Source: CAYVSP01 sp964453655 (GTDB lineage: Bacteria > Patescibacteriota > Saccharimonadia > Saccharimonadales > CAYVSP01). From it: a stretch of 51,550 bases of DNA. The notes below the pieces were generated by a model. That model ran no database searches. It saw only the letters and a list, made by a program, of their open reading frames with translations, and was not told the origin of the DNA. Positions within the stretch are counted from its first letter, which is position 1. The number at the start of each line of letters is the position of its first letter. The DNA lies in the NCBI GenBank assembly GCA_964453655.1, contig CAYVSP010000002.1, positions 1-51,550 of the forward strand. Direction: 5' to 3'. This document shows positions 24,622 to 31,404 of this stretch, one piece after another. The translations under genes were made by a program, and so were the position numbers.

Positions 24622-25593
24622 TTATTCCGCTACGGTAGCTTTGTTCGCTTCGATTGACGTTAGGTTCTTAGAGGCGTCTGCTGCTTCAAGAGCAGCTTTG
24701 CTTAGACAGGCATCAGTGGTTTTTGATTGATTGTCACTACAGGTCGTCGTATTTTGACTAACCGCGCCATTAAGAGCCGCAGAACCATAATTATACACAT
24801 ATGGGTTGTAATAGTATGCCTGTACCAGACGGTCGACATAATCAATCTGAACTTTACCCGATTTTACATAGAGCATGTCTTGCTGACGATAGGCATCAGT
24901 CGGGTTGTAGTATGAAATGCACAGTGGTTGATAATCAGTTTTATAGGAAGCGTTAAGCTTTCCTTGAAGGGTCAGTATAGTTTTAGCCGGTTGATTAATG
25001 CCATAGGAGCTATAGGGAGCATTGCGTACTACCACAACAATGGTTGCACTACCGGTTCCTCCACTTATGTCTTTTACTCGATAACAAACTTTCTGGCTAC
25101 CGGTTATGCTGTAACCATAATCATTCCAACTAGCTCCCTGAGAATAGGTAAATGGCCCATACCATGTGGGTGAACTCAGAGTATTGGTCGTATTGTTTTT
25201 GGTCGGATCACTCTGCCACGCTTTTTTATTGCCACTGTCAAATACAAGGGTTCCGTTCGCATGGCAAATGAATTGATTTAGTGCACATTCAATCGGATTG
25301 GCATGAACCTTGCCATCCCAATATGTTTCTTGGTACCTATAGCGCCACCAATATATGTAGGCGCCGCCTTTACCACTTTGATTTGGTGTTGCGGCAAAAC
25401 TTACTACCGCTGCGGCGGTACCAACCAGCATGACAGCTAAAACTGCCAAAACCTTGGTGTGGTTATGAATAAACTGGCCGAATTTTGATGGTCTTTTGGT
25501 TTGATTAACTTGATTAATGGGTTGGTTTGGTGTTGGTGTGAGTGGGGGTGTTGGTGTTTGTGGGCTGTTTTGTAGATTTTGTTGTGGATTCAT
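24622..25593 (-). CDS. Membrane-anchored Tyr-rich extracellular protein
   Basis: 323 residues from the ATG at 25593; an in-frame ATG ten codons upstream (25623) exists but a TACATT -10 lies between the two. The cytoplasmic N-terminus is rich in Pro, Gln and Asn (MNPQQNLQNSPQTPTPP). One membrane segment (about 45-65, VLAVLAVMLVGTAAAVVSFA) precedes a large outer domain rich in Tyr, Trp, Asn and Thr (for example YIYWWRYRYQETYWDG), with several cysteines that could pair. No family is recognised. The composition suits an adhesive or glycosylated surface protein. The ligase-like gene is immediately downstream. Confidence 0.7.
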   Translation of the reverse strand: MNPQQNLQNSPQTPTPPLTPTPNQPINQVNQTKRPSKFGQFIHNHTKVLAVLAVMLVGTAAAVVSFAATPNQSGKGGAYIYWWRYRYQETYWDGKVHANPIECALNQFICHANGTLVFDSGNKKAWQSDPTKNNTTNTLSSPTWYGPFTYSQGASWNDYGYSITGSQKVCYRVKDISGGTGSATIVVVVRNAPYSSYGINQPAKTILTLQGKLNASYKTDYQPLCISYYNPTDAYRQQDMLYVKSGKVQIDYVDRLVQAYYYNPYVYNYGSAALNGAVSQNTTTCSDNQSKTTDACLSKAALEAADASKNLTSIEANKATVAE

Positions 25594-25600
25594 GGCTTTA

Positions 25601-25606
25601 AATGTA
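25601..25606 (-). promoter_or_regulatory. -10 box of the Tyr-rich protein gene
   Basis: On the minus strand TACATT lies seven bases before the ATG at 25593, with TTGTTT about 18 bases further upstream as a possible -35. Confidence 0.45.
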
Positions 25607-25647
25607 CCACGAAGCTTTAGCATAAAACAACTTCTGTGAGATAGGCA

Positions 25648-25676
25648 TTGACTAACAGGGGTAATTAAACTATACT
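25648..25676 (+). promoter_or_regulatory. rpsF operon promoter
   Basis: TTGACT (25648-25653), 17-nt spacer, TATACT (25671-25676): near consensus. The transcript would have a leader of about 67 bases. Confidence 0.75.
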
Positions 25677-25696
25677 TTTTTTGTCAATAAGACTTC

Positions 25697-25726
25697 AGCT
25701 TACATCAACTTTATAGAGTGTAGGCT
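25697..25726 (+). promoter_or_regulatory. Hairpin in the rpsF leader
   Basis: AGCTTACA (25697-25704) pairs with TGTAGGCT (25719-25726) over eight positions including one G-T, around a 14-base loop. Leaders of rpsF operons in many bacteria carry an S6:S18-binding structure; I see a hairpin in the right place but cannot confirm the conserved motif. Confidence 0.45.
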
Positions 25727-25749
25727 TTAACCAACGGAAGGAAAAAAGA

Positions 25750-26136
25750 ATGAATCAGTACGAAATTGCCGTGTTGTATCATCCAGATCTAGAGATTGAT
25801 CTGGATAAAGCCGAGAAGCGCGTGATAAAAATCTTGACTGATAACGGCGGTAAGATTACCAATACTGATAATTGGGGTAAACGCAAACTGGCCTATCCGA
25901 TTAAAAAGAATGAATCAGCCGTTTATGTGTTTTATACGCTTGATGCACCAGCCGAAGGTGTACAGAAGATCGAAACTGCTCTGAACATCACCGACGAAGT
26001 CATTCGCTATCTCATTACTCGGCCGGATCTTAAAGCAATTGCCAAAGCCGAGACAGCCAAGGTGGAAAAAGCCAAAAAAGCAGCCGAACGCGGCGATAGT
26101 GAAGAGGATAACAAAGATGAGCACGAAGAAGAGTAA
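25750..26136 (+). CDS. rpsF: 30S ribosomal protein S6
   Basis: 128 residues. The bS6 core is clear: NQYEIAVLYHPDLEIDLDKA, NWGKRKLAYPIKKNESAVYV and ALNITDEVIRYLITR. It pairs with S18 in the 30S platform. The last 25 residues form an acidic tail (RGDSEEDNKDEHEEE), longer than in many bacteria. GGAAGGAAAA precedes the ATG. The genes ssb and rpsR follow. Confidence 0.96.
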   Translation: MNQYEIAVLYHPDLEIDLDKAEKRVIKILTDNGGKITNTDNWGKRKLAYPIKKNESAVYVFYTLDAPAEGVQKIETALNITDEVIRYLITRPDLKAIAKAETAKVEKAKKAAERGDSEEDNKDEHEEE

Positions 26137-26145
26137 TGCTCATGC

Positions 26146-26175
26146 TTGACAACAAATTGGCAGCAGCGCTACTGT
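26146..26175 (+). promoter_or_regulatory. Possible internal promoter for ssb
   Basis: TTGACA (26146-26151), 18-nt spacer, TACTGT (26170-26175). It would let ssb, rpsR and efp be expressed separately from rpsF. Confidence 0.5.
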
Positions 26176-26223
26176 ATAAATACAAATTAATGATAAGACG
26201 TAGTTCTTATAAGGAGGCCCAAA

Positions 26224-26730
26224 ATGGCACGATCATTTAACCAAGTAATATTAATGGGTAATCTTACCCGTGATCCTGAGCTCAGGACAACCCCGAACGG
26301 ACAATCTGTCTGTTCTTTTAGTTTGGCGCTAAATCGCAGCTACAAGAGCAAAGAAGGCGAGTGGCAGGAAGCCACCGATTATATTGATATCGTTGCCTGG
26401 GGGCCGTTAGGTGAGCGTGTGGCGCAGTATTTGACTAAAGGGCGCCCAGCGCTCGTTAATGGTCGTATGCAATCACGAAGCTGGGAGCAGGACGGTCAGA
26501 AACGCAGCAAAGTTGAAGTGGTTGCCCAAGATGTCACATTCCTAGGTGGTCCTGGTGGCGGAAACGGTGGAAACGGTGGAAACGGTGGAGACAGATCTAG
26601 TGGTGGCGGAGAATTTGACCAAACTCCAGCCGCAGACAAACCAAAGCCCAGCAAAAAGGCTAAAGCCGACGATGTAGTGATTGAAGACATCGGCGACGAA
26701 CCAATTAATTTAGACGACATTCCATTTTAA
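26224..26730 (+). CDS. ssb: Single-stranded DNA-binding protein
   Basis: 168 residues. An OB-fold (about 1-108) with the family signature FNQVILMGNLTRDPELR, DYIDIVAWGPLGERVAQYL and KGRPALVNGRMQSRSW. A Gly/Asn-rich linker comes from a 9-bp tandem repeat. The acidic C-terminus ends in DDIPF, the usual partner-binding tip. AAGGAGG lies six bases before the ATG. It protects single-stranded DNA in replication and repair. Confidence 0.97.
   Translation: MARSFNQVILMGNLTRDPELRTTPNGQSVCSFSLALNRSYKSKEGEWQEATDYIDIVAWGPLGERVAQYLTKGRPALVNGRMQSRSWEQDGQKRSKVEVVAQDVTFLGGPGGGNGGNGGNGGDRSSGGGEFDQTPAADKPKPSKKAKADDVVIEDIGDEPINLDDIPF
26560..26589 (+). repeat. In-frame 9-bp tandem repeat in ssb
   Basis: Three copies of GGAAACGGT plus a partial fourth encode Gly-Asn-Gly repeats in the flexible linker. 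Copy number could vary without changing the reading frame. Confidence 0.85.
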
Positions 26731-26739
26731 GGAGAAATT

Positions 26740-26943
26740 ATGGCTAAGATTTTTAAATATCGAACCGACGTTCCATTTTTTGACTACAAGGATTTTAAGA
26801 CCTTACAGCGTTACGTAAATGGTTACGGGCAGATTGAAACGCGCAAAAAGACCGGCCTAACTGAAAGCCAACAGCGGCGGCTGTCAGTAGCTATTAAACG
26901 AGCCCGACATATTGCACTACTACCATTTGTATCCAACGGATAA
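26740..26943 (+). CDS. rpsR: 30S ribosomal protein S18
   Basis: 67 residues. The bS18 core is readable: FFDYKDFKTLQRYVNGYGQI, then KTGLTESQQRRLSVAIKRAR and HIALLPFV. AAGGAGA precedes the ATG. It forms the S6-S18 pair in the platform of the 30S subunit. In most bacteria rplI (bL9) follows; here efp follows and no rplI is seen. Confidence 0.96.
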   Translation: MAKIFKYRTDVPFFDYKDFKTLQRYVNGYGQIETRKKTGLTESQQRRLSVAIKRARHIALLPFVSNG

Positions 26944-26949
26944 AAATTC

Positions 26950-27516
26950 ATGGCTCTAGGAGTAACAGATCTTAAGAAGGGGCAAGTTTTTCAATTAGAT
27001 GGTGTGCCTTACCGGGTGGTTGAGTATGCTCAAAAAGTTATGGGCCGCGGCGGCTCGATTGTAAACGTCAAAATCAAAAGCTTGCTTGATGGCAAGGTGT
27101 TCGATAAGACGTTTAAAGGTAATGAGGCCATTCAAGCCGCCGATATTACAAATAAAACTGTGCAGTTTCTGTATAGTGACGATACAAGTTTTCACTTTAT
27201 GGACGGTAATAGCTATGAGCAGTTTGAGTTGCCCTCTGAAGACGTCAGTGACAAGAAAGGCTATCTGAAAGAAGGCGACAACGTCCAAGCACAACTGTTT
27301 AACGGACGACTAATCAACGTAGAACTACCTAAAAACGTGCCTCTAAAAGTTATTTATACCGAAGATGTCGTAAAAGGCGATACCAGCTCGGCAATTACCA
27401 AGAATGCCGAATTAGAAACTGGTATAACCGTGCGCGTACCTGCTTTTATTAAGCAAAATGACATAATTAGCGTCGACACAATAAGCGGAACCTACCGCGA
27501 GAGGATCAAAGACTAA
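26950..27516 (+). CDS. efp: Elongation factor P
   Basis: 188 residues with the three-domain EF-P layout: KOW-like N-domain (about 1-65), OB domain (about 66-130) and a third OB domain (about 130-188). It rescues ribosomes stalled on polyproline, and this genome encodes several proline-rich proteins. The tip of the loop that carries the modified lysine in Escherichia coli reads KVMGRGGS, so the residue here is arginine, R33. Arginine-type EF-Ps are rhamnosylated by EarP in some bacteria; no earP is seen in this window. The gene follows rpsR after six bases. Confidence 0.95.
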   Translation: MALGVTDLKKGQVFQLDGVPYRVVEYAQKVMGRGGSIVNVKIKSLLDGKVFDKTFKGNEAIQAADITNKTVQFLYSDDTSFHFMDGNSYEQFELPSEDVSDKKGYLKEGDNVQAQLFNGRLINVELPKNVPLKVIYTEDVVKGDTSSAITKNAELETGITVRVPAFIKQNDIISVDTISGTYRERIKD

Positions 27517-27537
27517 TCAATAGCTATTCTTTTACAC

Positions 27538-27563
27538 TTCTAGTATTCTTAGGAATATTAGAA
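27538..27563. promoter_or_regulatory. Palindromic operator candidate upstream of arsR-type gene
   Basis: A 26-bp imperfect palindrome. The left half is TTCTAGTATTCTT and the right half AGGAATATTAGAA; 11 of 13 positions are complementary. It ends 14 bases before the ATG, next to the GAGGAG ribosome binding site, as expected for an ArsR-family autoregulatory site. A near-identical copy lies inside ychF at 31940-31965. Confidence 0.6.
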
Positions 27564-27577
27564 TTTGAGGAGTAAGA

Positions 27578-27862
27578 ATGAGCAAACAATCAAAATCTAC
27601 AAAGTATGCTGAAATTTTTAAAGGCCTAGCCAACCAGAGCCGGGTAGAAATCCTAATGTTATTAGGCAAAAAGCCAGGTCTTTCACTAGATGAAATTGCC
27701 TACAAGCTAAGCCTTAATTATAAGACAACATCAGTACATATATCCCGCATGGAGTTAAGCGGGTTGGTCGAGAAGGAAAAACAATTCCACGGCCAGTCTG
27801 TTGAACACTACCTCACAACTAGGGGTGAGACATTAGCTAGTCTCCTAAAAGAGGTCCGCTAG
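27578..27862 (+). CDS. ArsR-family transcriptional regulator
   Basis: 94 residues, a winged helix of the ArsR/SmtB type: FKGLANQSRVEILMLLGKKP (helices 2-3), SLDEIAYKLSLNYKTTSVHI (helix-turn-helix, about 45-65) and a wing SGLVEKEKQFHGQSVEHYLT. No metal-binding cysteine motif (CxC) is present, so it probably does not sense thiophilic metals. GAGGAG precedes the ATG. tlyA starts two bases after its stop, so the regulator and tlyA are co-transcribed. Confidence 0.88.
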   Translation: MSKQSKSTKYAEIFKGLANQSRVEILMLLGKKPGLSLDEIAYKLSLNYKTTSVHISRMELSGLVEKEKQFHGQSVEHYLTTRGETLASLLKEVR

Positions 27863-27864
27863 GA

Positions 27865-28584
27865 GTGAATAGGATTCGGCTTGATCAAGCGCTAGTTGCT
27901 GCCGGCTTAGCTACAAATAGAAGCCAAGCCGCCAATTACATTAAATTGGGCTATGTTAAAGTCAATGGCAAGATTGAAAACAAGTCTGGCGGGTTGGCTT
28001 CTATGGCTGACAAAATTGAACTTTTAACAGATGAGAAGTACGTTTCTAGAGCTGCACTTAAATTAAAATCAGTCAGCCCAAAGCTAAAACTGGATTTTAA
28101 AGGTAAAATAGTCCTAGATGTTGGCTCGTCAACTGGCGGTTTTACTGACTATGCACTGCAGCATGGTGCTAAAAGAGTTATAGCAGTTGATGTTGGTACT
28201 AAGCAACTCCACTCAAACTTAAGAGATGACCCTAGAATTGAGCTACATGAACAAACCGATATTCGAAACATTGGACAACTAACACAATCACCGAACCTTG
28301 TTCTCATCGACGTGTCGTTTATCAGCTTGCGGGAAGTGCTACCAACGGTAGCCAAATTAAGCAATTCTAGTACTGAAATTGTAGCAATGGTCAAACCGCA
28401 ATTTGAGGCTGGTGAAGGGCTTAAAAATAAGGGTGTTATAAAGAATGAAAAAATGCGTAGAGAAGTACTACAACAGATTGAAAGGTGGGTACAAAAATTG
28501 TTCATTGTGGTCGAGAAAGCGGACTCACTGGTGCTCGGCGAAAAGGGCAACCGTGAGCGCTTTTACAAGCTTAAGCTCCTATAA
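27865..28584 (+). CDS. tlyA: TlyA-family rRNA methyltransferase
   Basis: 239 residues starting at GTG two bases after the arsR-type stop. An N-terminal S4 RNA-binding domain (about 1-60, RLDQALVAAGLATNRSQAAN and VKVNGK) is followed by an FtsJ-like SAM methyltransferase domain (VLDVGSSTGGFTDYALQHGA, IDVSFISLREVLP, MVKPQFEAG). TlyA 2'-O-methylates 16S and 23S rRNA and in some bacteria confers capreomycin sensitivity. The tail overlaps the convergent Crp-like gene by six bases. Confidence 0.93.
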   Translation: MNRIRLDQALVAAGLATNRSQAANYIKLGYVKVNGKIENKSGGLASMADKIELLTDEKYVSRAALKLKSVSPKLKLDFKGKIVLDVGSSTGGFTDYALQHGAKRVIAVDVGTKQLHSNLRDDPRIELHEQTDIRNIGQLTQSPNLVLIDVSFISLREVLPTVAKLSNSSTEIVAMVKPQFEAGEGLKNKGVIKNEKMRREVLQQIERWVQKLFIVVEKADSLVLGEKGNRERFYKLKLL

Positions 28585-29226
28585 ATATTTCTTGAGCTTT
28601 TCAACGTCACGCAGGATAACGTATTGCGGATTGGTTTTAATGAGTCCTTTTCTCTCAAGCGCCGCCAGCTCACGGCTGGTAGTTTCGCGTGAGGCATTAA
28701 TTGAACTGGCCACGTCTTGTTGACGCAAAGGAACATCGACCCTAAGGCCGTCCTTATCTTTTGTACCGAAACGCTGCGACAGGAATAACATGAATGAAAT
28801 CAACCGTTCACGAACCGTACGATACTCTAGATTAATGATACGCTCAGAGTGGATTCGGTACATCTCAATCGTCATGTCTAGTAACGGCATAAGTGCGTCG
28901 GTGTGTGTACGCAAATATTTTGTATAAGCTGTACGGCTTATCCGCCATACCTTGGTAGGGGCGAGCGCTTGATAAATAATACGGCGTTCCTGTCCGGTGA
29001 CAGCCCAAATAAGAGGAAAGACTTCACGTTCCTTACGGATGATAAGCAGGTTTTCTTCACCGTACTTTGTGATATCGAAGGCTTTGACCAATCCCTTTTC
29101 AATATAAAAAACCCCCGAAGGTGTTTCTCCGGGGCGAATAATAAACTCGCCTTTGCTATAAGACAGCTGGGTGCCTTGCTGAAACGTTTGAACCAGCGCG
29201 GCGAATTGTGTACTACTCGCCAGCAT
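28579..29226 (-). CDS. Crp/Fnr-family transcriptional regulator
   Basis: 215 residues. A cyclic-nucleotide-binding-fold domain (about 15-130; FIIRPGETPSGVFYIEKGLV) is joined by a long helix to a Crp-type winged helix (QQDVASSINASRETTSRELA, about 168-187). The residues that hold the cAMP phosphate are not obviously kept, and no Fnr cysteines are seen, so the ligand is unknown. CATAAT lies six bases before the ATG, so the mRNA is probably leaderless. A hairpin with a U-run lies inside the coding region. Confidence 0.88.
   Translation of the reverse strand: MLASSTQFAALVQTFQQGTQLSYSKGEFIIRPGETPSGVFYIEKGLVKAFDITKYGEENLLIIRKEREVFPLIWAVTGQERRIIYQALAPTKVWRISRTAYTKYLRTHTDALMPLLDMTIEMYRIHSERIINLEYRTVRERLISFMLFLSQRFGTKDKDGLRVDVPLRQQDVASSINASRETTSRELAALERKGLIKTNPQYVILRDVEKLKKYL
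29113..29134 (-). terminator. Terminator-like hairpin inside the Crp-like gene
   Basis: On the minus strand CCCCGGA (plus 29128-29134) pairs with TTCGGGG (plus 29113-29119), loop of eight bases, followed by six T at plus 29106-29111. It lies about 90 bases into the gene. The encoded PGETPSGVF is a conserved part of this fold, so the structure may be accidental. Confidence 0.35.
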
Positions 29227-29232
29227 GACTAT

Positions 29233-29238
29233 ATTATG
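29233..29238 (-). promoter_or_regulatory. -10 box, leaderless Crp-like gene
   Basis: On the minus strand CATAAT, six bases from the ATG at 29226. Confidence 0.5.
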
Positions 29239-29314
29239 TCACGAAATGAGAAAAAAGGTGTGATAAAAGCCCCAATACATATGTGATCCAAATTACCGAC
29301 AACCACAGTTTTAA

Positions 29315-29330
29315 GGTTTACGATTAAACC
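29315..29330. promoter_or_regulatory. Perfect inverted repeat upstream of PH-domain gene
   Basis: GGTTTA, four bases (CGAT), TAAACC. It lies between the divergent Crp-like gene and the PH-domain gene, 23 bases before the latter's ATG, and could be a regulator site or a small leader hairpin. Confidence 0.45.
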
Positions 29331-29353
29331 ATGGGATAAAGGAAGGAGTAATT

Positions 29354-29980
29354 ATGGTACCAGCGCCAGAGGTAAAGAGACAACTTAAACGCATTGGCGC
29401 CGAGTATCGGTTCTGGGGCGTGCCAGAAATACGTGAACTTCCAAAGATACTTTTTGACAATGAACAGATCGAGCATTTAGTGAATGGCCGCTACAAAGGT
29501 GGTTTTGCAACCCTATGCGCTACTAATATCCGCGTGTTACTGATTGATAAGAAATTCTTGTTCTTAACACTAGAAGACATACGTTATGACATGGTTTCAG
29601 ATGTACTTTTTAATCATCGCTTGTTAAATGCCAGCTTAACGCTTGGCACCGTACACGAACCCGTCACATTTGTCGGCTTTAATAAAACAAAGCTAAGAGA
29701 GATGACTGGCTATATACAGCACCGCGTCATGGAATACCGCGAGCACAAGGCCATGCAGCGGCCGCCTGACGACTTAGTGCCAGAACCGACTTTCCAGGCA
29801 CAGTCGCCACAACAACCATATAACGCTACGGCTGTGCTTTTAGAGGAGCCAACCCATCAGCCAGCCAGCATTGGCTCAATAGCTATCTCCTCAGCGGCTT
29901 TTTCTGCTACAACCTCTTTGCCGCTTAACCCTTACAGAATGCCGTTCACGGTCAGGCGACGGACTGCCCGCTTCTACTAG
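29354..29980 (+). CDS. PH-domain-like protein
   Basis: 208 residues. Residues about 30-125 resemble a bacterial PH domain: EQIEHLVNGRYKGGFATLCA, then TNIRVLLIDKKFLFLTLEDI and a final helix LREMTGYIQHRVMEY. These domains support membrane or protein binding. The last 80 residues are rich in Pro, Gln, Ser and Thr and probably disordered. AAGGAAGGAG provides a strong ribosome binding site. It is transcribed divergently from the Crp-like gene, which might regulate it; that is inference. Confidence 0.65.
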   Translation: MVPAPEVKRQLKRIGAEYRFWGVPEIRELPKILFDNEQIEHLVNGRYKGGFATLCATNIRVLLIDKKFLFLTLEDIRYDMVSDVLFNHRLLNASLTLGTVHEPVTFVGFNKTKLREMTGYIQHRVMEYREHKAMQRPPDDLVPEPTFQAQSPQQPYNATAVLLEEPTHQPASIGSIAISSAAFSATTSLPLNPYRMPFTVRRRTARFY

Positions 29981-30013
29981 ACCAAGCTGACCTGAAACAA
30001 AATAGTTGCATGC

Positions 30014-30019
30014 TAAACT
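30014..30019 (+). promoter_or_regulatory. -10 box, leaderless start
   Basis: TAAACT ends six bases before the ATG at 30026. The -35 is weak. Confidence 0.4.
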
Positions 30020-30025
30020 GAGCTC

Positions 30026-30694
30026 ATGTACTTCGATAGTAGAGCTGATGCGGGCAGGCAATTAGCCAAAAAACTCATGACGCATGCTGGCGAAAACACT
30101 GCGGTTGTGGCTCTGAATGAAGGTGGTGTTTTGGTTGGCGCAGAGATTGCCGCTGCCTTGCACGCCAATTTAATGCTGCTTGCCAGTAGTAATATCACTC
30201 TACCTGGTGAAAGGGAAGCCTTAGCTGGTATGACTAATGTGACAATGACTTACAACCCGGCTTTATCTGCAGGCGAACTGGAGGAGATGACCGGCGAATA
30301 TCATGGCTATATTGACGAACAGCGTCTTGAAAAATTCCACCAATTAAACACCCTGGTCGGCAAAGGCGGGACCATTAAACGAGATTTATTAAAACGGCAT
30401 GTCGTTATACTGATAGCGGACGGCTTACCTGATGGCTTTCTATTAGATTTGGCAGCTGATTTTCTAAAGCCAATAAGACTTAAAAAGCTCGTAATTGCCG
30501 TACCGGTTGCTAGCGTGCCGGCGGTAGATCGCATGCACCTGCTCGGCGATGAACTGCATGTCCTGAGCGTTCTGGAAAATTATCTGACAACAGATCATTA
30601 TTACGAAGACAACACCATGCCCAGCCAAAAGGAATTATTTGAGATTATGCAGGATATTTCACTCAAGTGGAATGTTAAATCCCAACCAAAGTAG
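30026..30694 (+). CDS. Degenerate phosphoribosyltransferase-like protein
   Basis: 222 residues resembling the COG1926-type predicted phosphoribosyltransferases: NTAVVALNEGGVLVGAEIA at the start, a loop with YNPALSAGELEEM, then HVVILIADGLPDGFLLDLA and LVIAVPVASVPAVDRMH. The PRPP-binding motif is normally VILVDDGxATG; here the second acidic residue and the TG are changed (IADGLPDG). It may have lost transferase activity or use another ligand. It appears to be a single gene with its own leaderless-type start. Confidence 0.7.
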   Translation: MYFDSRADAGRQLAKKLMTHAGENTAVVALNEGGVLVGAEIAAALHANLMLLASSNITLPGEREALAGMTNVTMTYNPALSAGELEEMTGEYHGYIDEQRLEKFHQLNTLVGKGGTIKRDLLKRHVVILIADGLPDGFLLDLAADFLKPIRLKKLVIAVPVASVPAVDRMHLLGDELHVLSVLENYLTTDHYYEDNTMPSQKELFEIMQDISLKWNVKSQPK

Positions 30695-30724
30695 ACTTGC
30701 TTCAATGCTTACATTAGTATGTAA

Positions 30725-30753
30725 TTGACATTTTTACTATTTTTTGTTAGAAT
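30725..30753 (+). promoter_or_regulatory. Strong promoter of the beta-lactamase-like gene
   Basis: TTGACA (30725-30730), 17-nt spacer, TAGAAT (30748-30753). The leader of about 33 bases is A-rich, lacks a Shine-Dalgarno and contains the hairpin ATAGAA/TTCTAT (30754-30769). Confidence 0.7.
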
Positions 30754-30786
30754 ATAGAAATAATTCTATAAACAAAAAAACAAAAA

Positions 30787-31404
30787 ATGGCACAGTACGA
30801 CAGTTATTACTACCCAAATAGACGATTGCATAGCTCGCAACTCGAGGNNNNNNNNNNNNNNNNNNNNNNNNNNNNNNNNNNNNNNNNNNNNNNNNNNNNN
30901 NNNNNNNNNNNNNNNNNNNNNNNNNNNNNNNNNNNNNNNNNNNNNNNTTCGCAAAACCTGGACACCTGTATCCGCCTCATGATAACTATTTCTGATAATA
31001 CTTGCGGTGAGTCAATTGGCTACGGTCTTGGCTGGCTAGCTTTAGATAATTTTGTGCGCGCTTCCGGCTACACTAAAACGGCAATATCTAGTTACAACGT
31101 GACATCGGCTAATGACACAGCCACTTTTTTAGAAAAACTAGAAGGCGGGCAACTACTCAGCGCTGAACACCGGGCAACTTTGCTTGGCTATATGAGCCAG
31201 CAAATATACCGCTCAGCAATTCCGGCCGGTGCGCCTGGTATTAAGGTGGTCGATAAAGTTGGTTTTACGCCCAATAACTGGAATGACGCCGCTATTGTCT
31301 ATCATCCAAAAGGGACCTATGTTTTGGTGGTTTTGTCTAAAGATGCGGGCACAGACCCGATAAAAGATTTATCTGCCCGTGTTTCAGCATTCATGAATCG
31401 CTAA
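30787..31404 (+). CDS. Beta-lactamase-like serine hydrolase, interrupted by assembly gap
   Basis: The part after the gap (30948 on) is the C-terminal half of a class A beta-lactamase-type fold: MITISDNTCGESIG holds the SDN motif, and VVDKVGFTPNNWNDAAIVYH holds a KTG-like motif with Val for Thr, followed by strands YVLVVLSKDAG. The SxxK motif must lie in the gap. The part before the gap encodes 20 residues (MAQYDSYYYPNRRL...). Whether the two belong to one gene is not certain, since 100 N is a placeholder. Such proteins include beta-lactamases and peptidoglycan-acting hydrolases. The 3' end overlaps ychF by four bases. Confidence 0.65.
   Translation: MAQYDSYYYPNRRLHSSQLEXXXXXXXXXXXXXXXXXXXXXXXXXXXXXXXXXXSQNLDTCIRLMITISDNTCGESIGYGLGWLALDNFVRASGYTKTAISSYNVTSANDTATFLEKLEGGQLLSAEHRATLLGYMSQQIYRSAIPAGAPGIKVVDKVGFTPNNWNDAAIVYHPKGTYVLVVLSKDAGTDPIKDLSARVSAFMNR
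30848..30947. other. Assembly gap (100 N)
   Basis: Exactly 100 unknown bases, the usual placeholder for a scaffold join of unknown length. A class A fold needs about 130 residues before SDN, but the sequence around the gap allows only about 60, so the true gap should be larger. Confidence 0.97.

Noticed and set aside
27517..27577. The palindrome before the ArsR-type gene as a terminator of efp
   Set aside because: The stem is AT-rich and is not followed by a run of T; its position next to the ribosome binding site fits an operator better.
30766..30954. Minus-strand ORF across the N gap
   Set aside because: Most of its codons are unknown bases; there is no evidence it is coding.
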